64,000 nt of DNA from Eutreptiella sp. 'Long Island Sound 2002' (taxonomy: Eukaryota > Euglenozoa > Euglenophyceae > Eutreptiales > Eutreptiaceae), in NCBI GenBank assembly GCA_964036045.1, contig OZ038384.1, forward strand, positions 50,568,843 through 50,632,842. The letters are read 5' to 3'. How positions within the stretch are numbered: position 1 is the stretch's first letter; each line of letters opens with the position of its first letter. A model generated the notes under the pieces. It was given only the letters and a program-made list of their open reading frames with translations, was not told the DNA's origin and ran no database searches. This document shows, in pieces, positions 13,377-26,600 of this stretch. The translations under genes were made by a program, and so were the position numbers.

Positions 13377-15890
13377 TCCACTCACCCACTCACCCACTCA
13401 CCCACTCACCCACTCACCCACTCACCCACTCACCCACTCACCCACTCACCCACTCGCCCACTCGCCCACTCGCCCACTCGCCCACTCACCCACTCACCCA
13501 CTCACCCACTCACCCACTCACCCACTCACCCACTCACCCACTCACCCACTCACCCACTCACCCACTCACCCACTCTCCCACTCACCCACTCACCCACTCA
13601 CCCACTCACCCACTCACCCACTCACCCACTCACCCACTCACCCACTCACCCACTCACCCACTCACCCACTCACCCACTCACCCACTCACCCACTCAACCA
13701 CTCACCCACTCACCCACTCACCCACTCACCCACTCACCCACTCACCCACTCACCCACTCGCCCACTCGCCCACTCGCCCACTCGCCCACTCACCCACTCA
13801 CCCACTCACCCACTCACCCACTCACCCACTCACCCACTCACCCACTCACCCACTCACCCACTCACCCAATCACCCACTCACCCACTCACCCACTCACCCA
13901 CTCACCCACTCACCCACTCACCCACTCACCCACTCACCCACTCACCCACTCACCCACTCACCCTCTCACCCACTCACCCACTCACCCACTCACCCACTCA
14001 CCCACTCACCCACTCACACACTCACCCACTCACCCACTCACCCACTCAACCACTCACCCACTCACCCACTCACCCACTCACCCACTCACCCACTCACCCA
14101 CTCCCCCACCCACCCACTCACCCACTCACCCACTCACCCACTCACCCACTCACTCACTCACCCACTCACCCACTCACCCACTCACCCACTCACCCACTCA
14201 CCTACTCACCCACTCACCCCCTCACCCACTCACCCACTCACCAACTCACCCACTCACCCACTCACCCACTCACCCACTCACCCACTCACCCACTCACCCA
14301 CTCACCCACTCACCCACTCACCCACTCACCCACTCACCCACTCACCCACTCACCCACTCACCCACTCACCCACTCACCCGCTCACCCGCTCACCCACTCA
14401 CCCACTCACCCACTCACCCACTCACCCACTCACCCACTCACCCACTCACCCACTCACCCACTCACCCACTCACCCACTCACCCACTCACCCACTCACCCA
14501 CTCACCCACTCACCCAATCACCCACTCACCCACTCACCCACTCACCCACTCACCCACTCACCCACTCACCCAAACACCCACTCACCCACTCACCCACTCA
14601 CCCACTCACCCACTCACCCACTCACCCTCTCACCCACTCACCCACTCACCCACTCACCCACTCACCCACTCACCCACTCACCCACTCACCCACTCACCCA
14701 CTCATCCACTCACCCACTCACCCACTCACCCACTCACCCACTCACCCACTCACCCACTCTCCCACTCACCCACTCACCCACTCACCCACTCCCCCACCCA
14801 CCCACTCACCCACTCACCCACTCACCCACTCACCCACTCACTCACTCACCCACTCACCCACTCACCCACTCACCCACTCACCCACTCACCCACTCACCCC
14901 CTCACCCACTCACCCACTCACCCACTCACCCACTCACCCACTCACCCACTCACCCACTCACCCACTCACCCACTCACCCACTCACCCACTCACCCACTCA
15001 CTCACTCAGCCACTCACCCACTCACCCACTCACCGACTCACCCACTCACCCACTCACCCACTCACCCACCCACCCACTCACCCACTCACCCACTCACCCA
15101 CTCACCCACTCACCCACTCACCCACTCACCCACTCACCCACTCACCCACTCACCCACTCACCCACTCACCCACTCACCCACTCACCCACTCACCCACTCA
15201 CCCACTCACCCACTCACCCACTGACACACTCACCCACTCACCCACTCACCCACTCACCCACTCACCCACTCACCCACTCACCCACTCACCCACTCACCCA
15301 CTCACCCACTCACCCACTCACCCACTCACCCACTCACCCACTCACCCACTCACCCACTCACCCACTCACACAATCACCCACTCACCCACTCACCCACTCA
15401 CCCACTCAGACACTCACCCACTCACCCACTCACCCACTCACCCACTCACCCACTCACCCACTCACCCACTCACCCACTCACCCACTCACCCACTCACCCA
15501 CTCACCCACTCACCCACTCACCCACTCACCCACTCACCCACTCACCCACTCACCCACTCACCCACTCACCCACTCACCCACTCACCCACTCACCCACTCA
15601 CCCACTCACCCACTCACCCACTCAGCCACTCACCCACCCACCCACCCACCCACTCACCCACTCACCCACTCACCCACTCACCCACTCACCCACTCACCCA
15701 CTCACCCACTCACCCACTCACCCACGCGCCCACTCGCCCACTCACCGACTCACCCACTCACCCACTCACCCACTCACCCACTCACCCACTCACCCACTCA
15801 CCCACTCACCCACTCACCCACTCATCCACTCACCCACTCACCCACTCACCCACTCACCCACTCACCCACTCACCCACTCGCCCACTCGCC
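13377..15890. repeat. 8-bp satellite array (ACTCACCC)n, third block
   Basis: About 314 octamer units following a (CTC)n run. It is repeated at about 22170-24690. The two copies share the same order of variant units, but copy 2 has one extra octamer between the CTCTCCC unit (13573 / 22366) and the first CTCAACC unit (13692 / 22493). Confidence 0.97.
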
Positions 15891-16150
15891 CACTCCACCA
15901 CTCCACCACTCCACCACTCCACCACTCCACCACTCCACCACTCCACCACTCCACCACTCCACCACTCCGCCACTCCGCCACACCACCACTCCACCACTCC
16001 ACCACTCCACCACTCCACCACTCCACCACTCCCCCACTCCACCACTCCACCACTCCACCACTCCACCACTCCGCCACTCCGCCATTCCACCACTCCACCA
16101 CTCCACCACTCCACCACTCCACCACTCCACCACTCCACCACTCCAGCACT
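15891..16150. repeat. Variant octamer array (ACTCCACC)n
   Basis: The octamer array switches abruptly to about 32 copies of ACTCCACC, which has the same length and start as ACTCACCC but rearranged last bases. A few units carry G (ACTCCGCC). It is repeated at about 24692-24951. Confidence 0.95.
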
Positions 16151-16319
16151 CCGGAGAGGCCGAAAGAGCGGACAAACACGGACGGAGACTCGAATGCAAA
16201 CGCCAGGGGCGCCACGAGGACGAGAAGGCGGCGGCAGGAAAAAGCAGGAGGGCAGACACAGAGAGCATGCACTAGTACAAGCGAGGATGAGGGAGGGGGA
16301 TAGGAAGCATGCGAGGAGC

Positions 16320-16765
16320 ACACAGCGAGCACGCGCACCGGTGAACAGGAGCCAGGAGGCCCAGGACGCCGCACATACAACACCGCACGCGAAGCGTGCA
16401 CACCGGTGAACAAGAGCCAAGGGGCCCAGGACACCGTACACACGACACAGCGCACCGAGGCAGGCACACCGGTGAACAGGAGCCAAGCGGCCCAGGACAC
16501 CGCGCACGCAACAACACACAGCGAGCGTGCACACCGGACAACAGGGACCAAGCGGCCCAGGACACAGCACCCGCAACACCACACACAGAGCGTGCACGCC
16601 GGTGAGCAGGAGCCAGGAGGCCCAGGAAACTGTGCACGCAACACCACACACAAGGCGAGCACAGCGGTGAACAGGAGCCAGGGAGCCCAGGACGCCGTAC
16701 AAGCAACACCACACACGGAGCGAGCACACCGGTGAACAGGAGCCAGGGGGCCCAGGACACCGAAC
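16320..16765. repeat. 65-bp minisatellite, seven units (copy 1)
   Basis: Units marked by ACCGGTGAACAGGAGCC begin at 16337, 16402, 16468, 16533, 16598, 16663 and 16728, a spacing of 65-66 bp. Units differ by scattered substitutions. Repeated at about 25121-25566. Open frames across it are a product of the repeat. Confidence 0.9.
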
Positions 16766-16803
16766 ACGCAACAGGCCGGGGCCGCGGCACTGGGGAAGGG
16801 GGC

Positions 16804-17100
16804 GGGAAGGGAGCGACCCGTGCTAGGCGCACGAAACGGTCCCCGGATGCATGAGGATCCAGAGGGCCCGCGCCACAGGGTTGCTGGCGGCCCGGTGGGG
16901 TATAAACACGGGATGAGGGATGGGAAGGGGCCGCAAGACAGCCCAGGGGATTAGGCCGGGAAGGGAGTGACCCGTGCTAAGCGCACGAAGCGGTCCCCGG
17001 AAGGAAGAGGCCCCAGTGGGCCAGCGCCACAGGGTAGCAGGCGACCCGGTGGGGTATAAACACGGGATGAAGGGACAAGGGGACGGGGCGGGGAAGGGCG
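16804..17100. repeat. Tandem duplication of about 154 bp (copy 1)
   Basis: Two diverged copies begin with GGGAAGGGAG at 16804 and 16958. Both contain the words GACCCGTGCTA, GGTCCCCGGA and GGTGGGGTATAAACACGGGA. The TATAAA within it is noted, but no promoter is claimed. Repeated at 25605-25901. Confidence 0.85.
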
Positions 17101-17841
17101 TGTGGCTAGGGCCGCACAACGGCCCGACGGGGTAGGGAGTCCATGGGACGCAGGAAACGGGCCGGTGCCGGGATGAAGCAAAGGGGAATGGGACATGGGA
17201 AGGGCAGGGAGGCCGAAAGCGCCAAGCAACAGCCCCATGGGATTGGGAAACCGGTCGCCATGGAGTGGTGAACCATGGGCCAACCATGGGGAGCCTGGCC
17301 ACGGGAAGTCGGGAAAATGCCCTGAACTCCGGGACGGCCGTGAGGTGTCCGCAGGGGTGAGAGTTGACCCTGGGATCCCCGGGTCAATGGCCTGAGTACA
17401 CGTAGGTTCACGCGTGAGCGGGACCAGGGGGAACGTGGAAAGGGTCGCCCCCTGGCCTCCAACCGTGGATGGACGACAACCAAGTGCATCCGGGAGCCGA
17501 GTGGGTACTCCAGCCCGTGAGGGATGGGGAGTGGTGGAATGTGGTTGACAGAGAGAAATGCTCCGCTGTCGGCGAGGGCTATCAACAGGAAACCCGCCTG
17601 CAGGCGCCCAATAGGCTGTGCTAGGGGGGGAAGGCCGGGGGATCCTTCGAAGGGTGACCGGAAGGAGCTGAAACCGTGAGGGCAGCGACTGAAGGGAGCC
17701 TACCACCGGTCATGCCCCAAGGGAACCTGGTTGAAGTTCTCGGCCGTGAGGTGAGACAGGGGTCGCCAGGGGAACTGATGGTGGAGAGCACACCTTCCCG
17801 CCAAAGGCGGCCACCATGTAAAACAAACAAGGAGATGTCAG
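17101..17841. other. Unique-looking GC-rich stretch without a recognised gene (copy 1)
   Basis: No recognisable protein, RNA or repeat. A minus-strand frame of about 250 codons is Pro/Ser/Leu/His-rich and looks like composition. Repeated at 25902-26642. Confidence 0.5.
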
Positions 17842-18687
17842 ATGAGGCTGCGGACGCGGCCGCCCTTACTTACTTACTTACTTACTGGATCTGGACGACT
17901 CGGATACCACGACTTCGATAAGGAAATCCAACGAGTTGCTCGCCTTCACTCGGCCAGTAAGGAGTACGTCAACCTCTTTTCTTTCGTGGACGCCGCTGAT
18001 TTGGTTCGACGCATGGGTACCTCGAAATACGTCATGTCCCCCTTCGAAGCCGCATTCGAAGGTGGACGACGTTGGTGTTGACCGGTCAAGTCCCGAAGGG
18101 ATGTCTACGCTGATGAACGGGAGGAGATCGGGTCCAACCACTCGCCTGCGAGCAACCCGTTCCACCCGGACCCTGTCGTATACCGGTTTTTGCCGGCAGA
18201 GTCGAACGTCTACCAGCACCACTTCGACATCCCGTTCTTCAAGTACCTCACGCCGATCCATGATGACTTCAAGGCTGCCCATCGACACAAGGTCAGCTGC
18301 CGAGACCAAGTCCTCGAAGCGGTCATTGTCGACACGGCTTTGAGCCTTGTGACTGCAGAAGCGGTTCGATTCGCTCTGCAGAGTGCTCTCGCTGATGGCC
18401 AGTATGTACATCAACACCTCGGTCAACTCCAAGAAGAAGGTTCTCGAACCGACATGCTTGAGGTCATTGACCGATATGCCCTCGGCCCTGGAGTCGATGA
18501 CGTCAGTGCCATGATCGTTGTTCGACGAGTTTCGATTGCTGACACGCCATGGTGGCGAGTCGATACGCGAACTGGTCAGTTCTACCACAGCATGGCCGCT
18601 GGTACTGGTTCGAAGGAAACCTATCGATGGTCCACTGGTCGACATGACGCATTCTCCTTCGAAGTCACCAATCGGACGGATTTGTTG
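17842..18687 (+). pseudogene. Unrecognised gene, copy 1, cut by the scaffold gap
   Basis: The same open frame as 26643-27833, described in full there. It begins at an ATG beside a (TACT)n tract, has an in-frame TGA at 18079-18081, and stays open until the run of N starts at 18688. It is identical in translation to the second copy as far as it goes. It is most likely the same locus assembled twice rather than a second gene. Confidence 0.6.
17865..17886. repeat. (TACT)n microsatellite
   Basis: About five copies of TACT near the start of the unrecognised gene frame. The identical tract occurs at 26666-26687. Confidence 0.9.
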
Positions 18688-18887
18688 NNNNNNNNNNNNN
18701 NNNNNNNNNNNNNNNNNNNNNNNNNNNNNNNNNNNNNNNNNNNNNNNNNNNNNNNNNNNNNNNNNNNNNNNNNNNNNNNNNNNNNNNNNNNNNNNNNNNN
18801 NNNNNNNNNNNNNNNNNNNNNNNNNNNNNNNNNNNNNNNNNNNNNNNNNNNNNNNNNNNNNNNNNNNNNNNNNNNNNNNNNNNNNNN
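18688..18887. other. Assembly gap of exactly 200 N
   Basis: A round-number run of N, as inserted by scaffolding software to join contigs with unknown spacing. The 8.6 kb on either side are near-identical, so the real distance here is probably negative: the contig ends overlap. Confidence 0.97.
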
Positions 18888-20603
18888 ACTCACCCACTCA
18901 CCCACTCACCCACTCACCCACTCACCCACTCACCCACTCACCCACTCACCCACTCACCCACTCACCCACTCACCAACGCACCCACTCACCCACTCACCCA
19001 CTCACCCACTCACCCACTCACCCACTCACCCACTCAACCACTCACCCACTCACCCACTCACCCACTCACCCACTCACCCACTCACCCACTCACCCATTCA
19101 CCCACTCACCCACTCGCCCACTCGCCCACTCGCCCACTCGCCCACTCACCCACTCACCCACTCACCCACTCACCCACTCACCCACTCACCCACTCACCCA
19201 CTCACCCACTCACCCACTCACCCACTCACCCACTCACCCACTCACCCACTCACCCACTCACCCACTCACCCACTCACCCACTCACCCACTCACCCACTCA
19301 CCCACTCACCCACCCACTCACCCACTCACCCACTCACCCACTCACCCACTCACCCACTCGCCCACTCACCCACTCACCCACTCACCCACTCACCCACTCA
19401 CCCACTCACCCACTCACCCACTCACCCACTCACCCACTCACCCACTCACCCACTCACCCACTCACCCACTCACCCACTCACCCACTCACCCACTCACCCA
19501 CTCACCCACTCACCCACTCACCCACTCACCCACTCGCCCACTCGCCCACTCACCCACTCACCCACTCACCCACTCACCCACTCACCCACTCACCCACTCA
19601 CCCACTCACCCACTCACCCACTCACCCACTCACCCACTCACCCACTCACCCACTCACCCACTCACCCACTCACCCACTCACCCACTCACCCACTCACCCA
19701 CTCACCCACTCACCCACTCACCCACTCACCCACTCACCCACTCACCCACTCACCCACTCACCCACTCTCCCACTCACCCACTCACCCACTCACCCACTCA
19801 CCCACTCACCCACTCACCCACTCACCCACTCACCCACTCACCCACTCACCAACGCACCCACTCACCCACTCACCCACTCACCCACTCACCCACTCACCCA
19901 CTCACCCACTCAACCACTCACCCACTCACCCACTCACCCACTCACCCACTCACCCACTCACCCACTCACCCACTCACCCACTCACCCACTCACCCATTCG
20001 CCCACTCGCCCACTCACCCACTCACCCACTCACCCACTCACCCACTCACCCACTCACCCACTCACCCACCCACCCACTCACCCACTCTCCCACTCACCCA
20101 CTCACCCACTCACCCACTCACCCACGCACCCACTCACCCACTCAACCACTCACCCACTCACCCACTCACCCACTCACCCACTCACCCACTCACCCACTCA
20201 CCCACCCACTCACCCACTCACCCACTCACCCACTCACCCACTCACCCACTCGCCCACTCACCCACTCACCCACTCACCCACTCACCCACTCACCCACTCA
20301 CCCACTCACCCACTCACCCACTCATCCACTCTCCCACTCACCCACTCACCCACTCACCCACTCACCCACTCACCCACTCACCCACTCACCCACTCACCCA
20401 CTCACCCACTCACCCACTCGCCCACTCGCCCACTCGCCCACTCGCCCACTCACCCACTCACCCACTCACCCACTCACCCACTCACCACTCACCCACTCAC
20501 CCACTCACCCACTCACCCACTCACCCACTCACCCACTCACCCACTCACCCACTCACCCACTCACCCACTCACCCACTCACCCACTCACCCACTCACCCAC
20601 TCA
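18888..20603. repeat. 8-bp satellite array (ACTCACCC)n, right of the gap
   Basis: Octamer array whose order of variant units (CGCCC clusters, CATTCACCC, CACCCACCC) follows that of 10095-11810 at an offset of 8793 bp. Small differences exist: a CAACGC variant near 18974 is absent from the left copy, and single-C indels fall at different places. Confidence 0.95.
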
Positions 20604-23600
20604 CCTGGTGACCTGGCACCAGTCTAAAAACCCTCAGGATGGTAGCTGTGGGACAGATTTCCCACACGCACTGCCACGCTCGAAGCCAGTCGTGATACGT
20701 CTCGATTTCTCGTGTGTCTTCCCTGTGTCAGGCCGGGCCCACCCTGCCCGCCAACCAACCAGGACCCCTCCCTGGGCCAGAGATGCAGTCCTGTGGGGGA
20801 CAGATGCACATACGTGGCCTCCCCCCGACCGCCAGACGCCAACGTGGCGCCTGCCCCGACAGCTCTGCGCCGACATGGCGCGGGCTCAGTGGCAGGGCAC
20901 CATCGTGGTGCCGCGAACGTACCCGTGCGCCGTCGTGGCGCGGCCTTCTGGGCAGAGCGCCGTCGTGGCGCGGCCTTCTCGGCAGAGCGCCGCCGCGGCG
21001 CCGCCCAAACAGTCCAACGCCAACGTGGCGCCACTTCAGTGACAGCACACCACCGTGGTGCAGCCAACACGCACGTGTGCCGCCGTGGCGCAGTGTTCGG
21101 GGCACGGCGCCGTCGTGGCACTGCCCGGACAGCCCTATGCCTCCAAGGCGCCAGTTCAGTGGCAGAGCGCCATCGTGGTGCCGCCAACGTACACGTGCGC
21201 CATCGTGGCGCAATCCTCAGGGCAGAACGCCACCGCGGCGCTGCCCAGCCAGCCCTGCGCCGACGTGGCGCCAGTTCAGTGACGTGGCACCACCGTGGTG
21301 CAATCAACGTGCACGTGCGCCGTCGTGGCGCAACCTTCAGGGCAGAGCGCCACCGTGGCGCTGCCCAAACGGTCTTCGTGCGCCAGCCTCGCCATGGTGT
21401 GTCCTCCAGGCCAATACTCGAGGCACCATGGCGGGGTCTGCACCTGGCGCTCCGCCAACCCCCGTGACACCCCGTGCAGAGGTGACGTGTCATCGGCGGT
21501 ACTCACCGCCTCACGTGCCATTGACGAACGGCGCCGTCTCGCTCGGGCACCATCGTGGTGCCATTTTCTCGGTCACGTGCCGTCTCGGTACACGTATCGT
21601 GGGGCATGTCGTTTGGGCTCGGCCTTTGCGGCCGGGCGTCGTCGGTGACCTCCACGGCGGTGCACCACCGTGGTGCTATGGCCGTGACGCACGTCCCGCA
21701 CTCACAGAACCCGGGGGTACCCAGGCCACCGGCGGTGCGCGTGATCGTGTAACGTGACCGTACTCGCGACGCCGGCGGTACTCAGCCCACCGGCAGCGCG
21801 CATAGTCGTGCTGGGCCGCGTTCTATTTAGCCCGGCGGCGTTTTCAAGTCGGAGGTGATGCCCCGGGAGACCCACATCTTCCGTGCCCGTTGATCTTGGA
21901 ACGCTTACTCGGGTGGATCCAGGACAGTTCGGAGCGGTTGGTGGCCGGGACCGGAGAGCAGATCGAACCGTAGCGTTGTCGTACACCGACGTTGTGACCC
22001 AGACGGCCTGCTGGGAGGAGCGTTCTCAGGTGTGCGACGAGATTCGTCTTGCTCTAGCGGAGGTAAGACGGAGGACTCCCTCGGCAGAGCCTGCGTGGGG
22101 CCCCCGAGGGACGACGCCAAGGCTCACCGTACGTGGGACCGCGGCAGGCGCTCCTCCTCCTCCTCCTCCTCCACTCACCCACTCACCCACTCACCCACTC
22201 ACCCACTCACCCACTCACCCACTCACCCACTCACCCACTCACCCACTCGCCCACTCGCCCACTCGCCCACTCGCCCACTCACCCACTCACCCACTCACCC
22301 ACTCACCCACTCACCCACTCACCCACTCACCCACTCACCCACTCACCCACTCACCCACTCACCCACTCTCCCACTCACCCACTCACCCACTCACCCACTC
22401 ACCCACTCACCCACTCACCCACTCACCCACTCACCCACTCACCCACTCACCCACTCACCCACTCACCCACTCACCCACTCACCCACTCACCCACTCAACC
22501 ACTCACCCACTCACCCACTCACCCACTCACCCACTCACCCACTCACCCACTCACCCACTCGCCCACTCGCCCACTCGCCCACTCGCCCACTCACCCACTC
22601 ACCCACTCACCCACTCACCCACTCACCCACTCACCCACTCACCCACTCACCCACTCACCCACTCACCCAATCACCCACTCACCCACTCACCCACTCACCC
22701 ACTCACCCACTCACCCACTCACCCACTCACCCACTCACCCACTCACCCACTCACCCACTCACCCTCTCACCCACTCACCCACTCACCCACTCACCCACTC
22801 ACCCACTCACCCACTCACACACTCACCCACTCACCCACTCACCCACTCAACCACTCACCCACTCACCCACTCACCCACTCACCCACTCACCCACTCACCC
22901 ACTCCCCCACCCACCCACTCACCCACTCACCCACTCACCCACTCACCCACTCACTCACTCACCCACTCACCCACTCACCCACTCACCCACTCACCCACTC
23001 ACCTACTCACCCACTCACCCCCTCACCCACTCACCCACTCACCAACTCACCCACTCACCCACTCACCCACTCACCCACTCACCCACTCACCCACTCACCC
23101 ACTCACCCACTCACCCACTCACCCACTCACCCACTCACCCACTCACCCACTCACCCACTCACCCACTCACCCACTCACCCGCTCACCCGCTCACCCACTC
23201 ACCCACTCACCCACTCACCCACTCACCCACTCACCCACTCACCCACTCACCCACTCACCCACTCACCCACTCACCCACTCACCCACTCACCCACTCACCC
23301 ACTCACCCACTCACCCAATCACCCACTCACCCACTCACCCACTCACCCACTCACCCACTCACCCACTCACCCAAACACCCACTCACCCACTCACCCACTC
23401 ACCCACTCACCCACTCACCCACTCACCCTCTCACCCACTCACCCACTCACCCACTCACCCACTCACCCACTCACCCACTCACCCACTCACCCACTCACCC
23501 ACTCATCCACTCACCCACTCACCCACTCACCCACTCACCCACTCACCCACTCACCCACTCTCCCACTCACCCACTCACCCACTCACCCACTCCCCCACCC

Positions 23601-26600
23601 ACCCACTCACCCACTCACCCACTCACCCACTCACCCACTCACTCACTCACCCACTCACCCACTCACCCACTCACCCACTCACCCACTCACCCACTCACCC
23701 CCTCACCCACTCACCCACTCACCCACTCACCCACTCACCCACTCACCCACTCACCCACTCACCCACTCACCCACTCACCCACTCACCCACTCACCCACTC
23801 ACCCACTCACTCACTCAGCCACTCACCCACTCACCCACTCACCGACTCACCCACTCACCCACTCACCCACTCACCCACCCACCCACTCACCCACTCACCC
23901 ACTCACCCACTCACCCACTCACCCACTCACCCACTCACCCACTCACCCACTCACCCACTCACCCACTCACCCACTCACCCACTCACCCACTCACCCACTC
24001 ACCCACTCACCCACTCACCCACTGACACACTCACCCACTCACCCACTCACCCACTCACCCACTCACCCACTCACCCACTCACCCACTCACCCACTCACCC
24101 ACTCACCCACTCACCCACTCACCCACTCACCCACTCACCCACTCACCCACTCACCCACTCACCCACTCACACAATCACCCACTCACCCACTCACCCACTC
24201 ACCCACTCAGACACTCACCCACTCACCCACTCACCCACTCACCCACTCACCCACTCACCCACTCACCCACTCACCCACTCACCCACTCACCCACTCACCC
24301 ACTCACCCACTCACCCACTCACCCACTCACCCACTCACCCACTCACCCACTCACCCACTCACCCACTCACCCACTCACCCACTCACCCACTCACCCACTC
24401 ACCCACTCACCCACTCACCCACTCAGCCACTCACCCACCCACCCACCCACCCACTCACCCACTCACCCACTCACCCACTCACCCACTCACCCACTCACCC
24501 ACTCACCCACTCACCCACTCACCCACGCGCCCACTCGCCCACTCACCGACTCACCCACTCACCCACTCACCCACTCACCCACTCACCCACTCACCCACTC
24601 ACCCACTCACCCACTCACCCACTCATCCACTCACCCACTCACCCACTCACCCACTCACCCACTCACCCACTCACCCACTCGCCCACTCGCCCACTCCACC
24701 ACTCCACCACTCCACCACTCCACCACTCCACCACTCCACCACTCCACCACTCCACCACTCCACCACTCCGCCACTCCGCCACACCACCACTCCACCACTC
24801 CACCACTCCACCACTCCACCACTCCACCACTCCCCCACTCCACCACTCCACCACTCCACCACTCCACCACTCCGCCACTCCGCCATTCCACCACTCCACC
24901 ACTCCACCACTCCACCACTCCACCACTCCACCACTCCACCACTCCAGCACTCCGGAGAGGCCGAAAGAGCGGACAAACACGGACGGAGACTCGAATGCAA
25001 ACGCCAGGGGCGCCACGAGGACGAGAAGGCGGCGGCAGGAAAAAGCAGGAGGGCAGACACAGAGAGCATGCACTAGTACAAGCGAGGATGAGGGAGGGGG
25101 ATAGGAAGCATGCGAGGAGCACACAGCGAGCACGCGCACCGGTGAACAGGAGCCAGGAGGCCCAGGACGCCGCACATACAACACCGCACGCGAAGCGTGC
25201 ACACCGGTGAACAAGAGCCAAGGGGCCCAGGACACCGTACACACGACACAGCGCACCGAGGCAGGCACACCGGTGAACAGGAGCCAAGCGGCCCAGGACA
25301 CCGCGCACGCAACAACACACAGCGAGCGTGCACACCGGACAACAGGGACCAAGCGGCCCAGGACACAGCACCCGCAACACCACACACAGAGCGTGCACGC
25401 CGGTGAGCAGGAGCCAGGAGGCCCAGGAAACTGTGCACGCAACACCACACACAAGGCGAGCACAGCGGTGAACAGGAGCCAGGGAGCCCAGGACGCCGTA
25501 CAAGCAACACCACACACGGAGCGAGCACACCGGTGAACAGGAGCCAGGGGGCCCAGGACACCGAACACGCAACAGGCCGGGGCCGCGGCACTGGGGAAGG
25601 GGGCGGGAAGGGAGCGACCCGTGCTAGGCGCACGAAACGGTCCCCGGATGCATGAGGATCCAGAGGGCCCGCGCCACAGGGTTGCTGGCGGCCCGGTGGG
25701 GTATAAACACGGGATGAGGGATGGGAAGGGGCCGCAAGACAGCCCAGGGGATTAGGCCGGGAAGGGAGTGACCCGTGCTAAGCGCACGAAGCGGTCCCCG
25801 GAAGGAAGAGGCCCCAGTGGGCCAGCGCCACAGGGTAGCAGGCGACCCGGTGGGGTATAAACACGGGATGAAGGGACAAGGGGACGGGGCGGGGAAGGGC
25901 GTGTGGCTAGGGCCGCACAACGGCCCGACGGGGTAGGGAGTCCATGGGACGCAGGAAACGGGCCGGTGCCGGGATGAAGCAAAGGGGAATGGGACATGGG
26001 AAGGGCAGGGAGGCCGAAAGCGCCAAGCAACAGCCCCATGGGATTGGGAAACCGGTCGCCATGGAGTGGTGAACCATGGGCCAACCATGGGGAGCCTGGC
26101 CACGGGAAGTCGGGAAAATGCCCTGAACTCCGGGACGGCCGTGAGGTGTCCGCAGGGGTGAGAGTTGACCCTGGGATCCCCGGGTCAATGGCCTGAGTAC
26201 ACGTAGGTTCACGCGTGAGCGGGACCAGGGGGAACGTGGAAAGGGTCGCCCCCTGGCCTCCAACCGTGGATGGACGACAACCAAGTGCATCCGGGAGCCG
26301 AGTGGGTACTCCAGCCCGTGAGGGATGGGGAGTGGTGGAATGTGGTTGACAGAGAGAAATGCTCCGCTGTCGGCGAGGGCTATCAACAGGAAACCCGCCT
26401 GCAGGCGCCCAATAGGCTGTGCTAGGGGGGGAAGGCCGGGGGATCCTTCGAAGGGTGACCGGAAGGAGCTGAAACCGTGAGGGCAGCGACTGAAGGGAGC
26501 CTACCACCGGTCATGCCCCAAGGGAACCTGGTTGAAGTTCTCGGCCGTGAGGTGAGACAGGGGTCGCCAGGGGAACTGATGGTGGAGAGCACACCTTCCC

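Noticed and set aside
13090-16303. Open frames of about 1000 codons encoding Thr-His-Ser-Pro-Leu repeats, also at 18190-21042 and 21883-25104
   Set aside because: An octamer without a stop in any plus frame keeps all three frames open. Several frames of equal length overlap, and frame length tracks array length.
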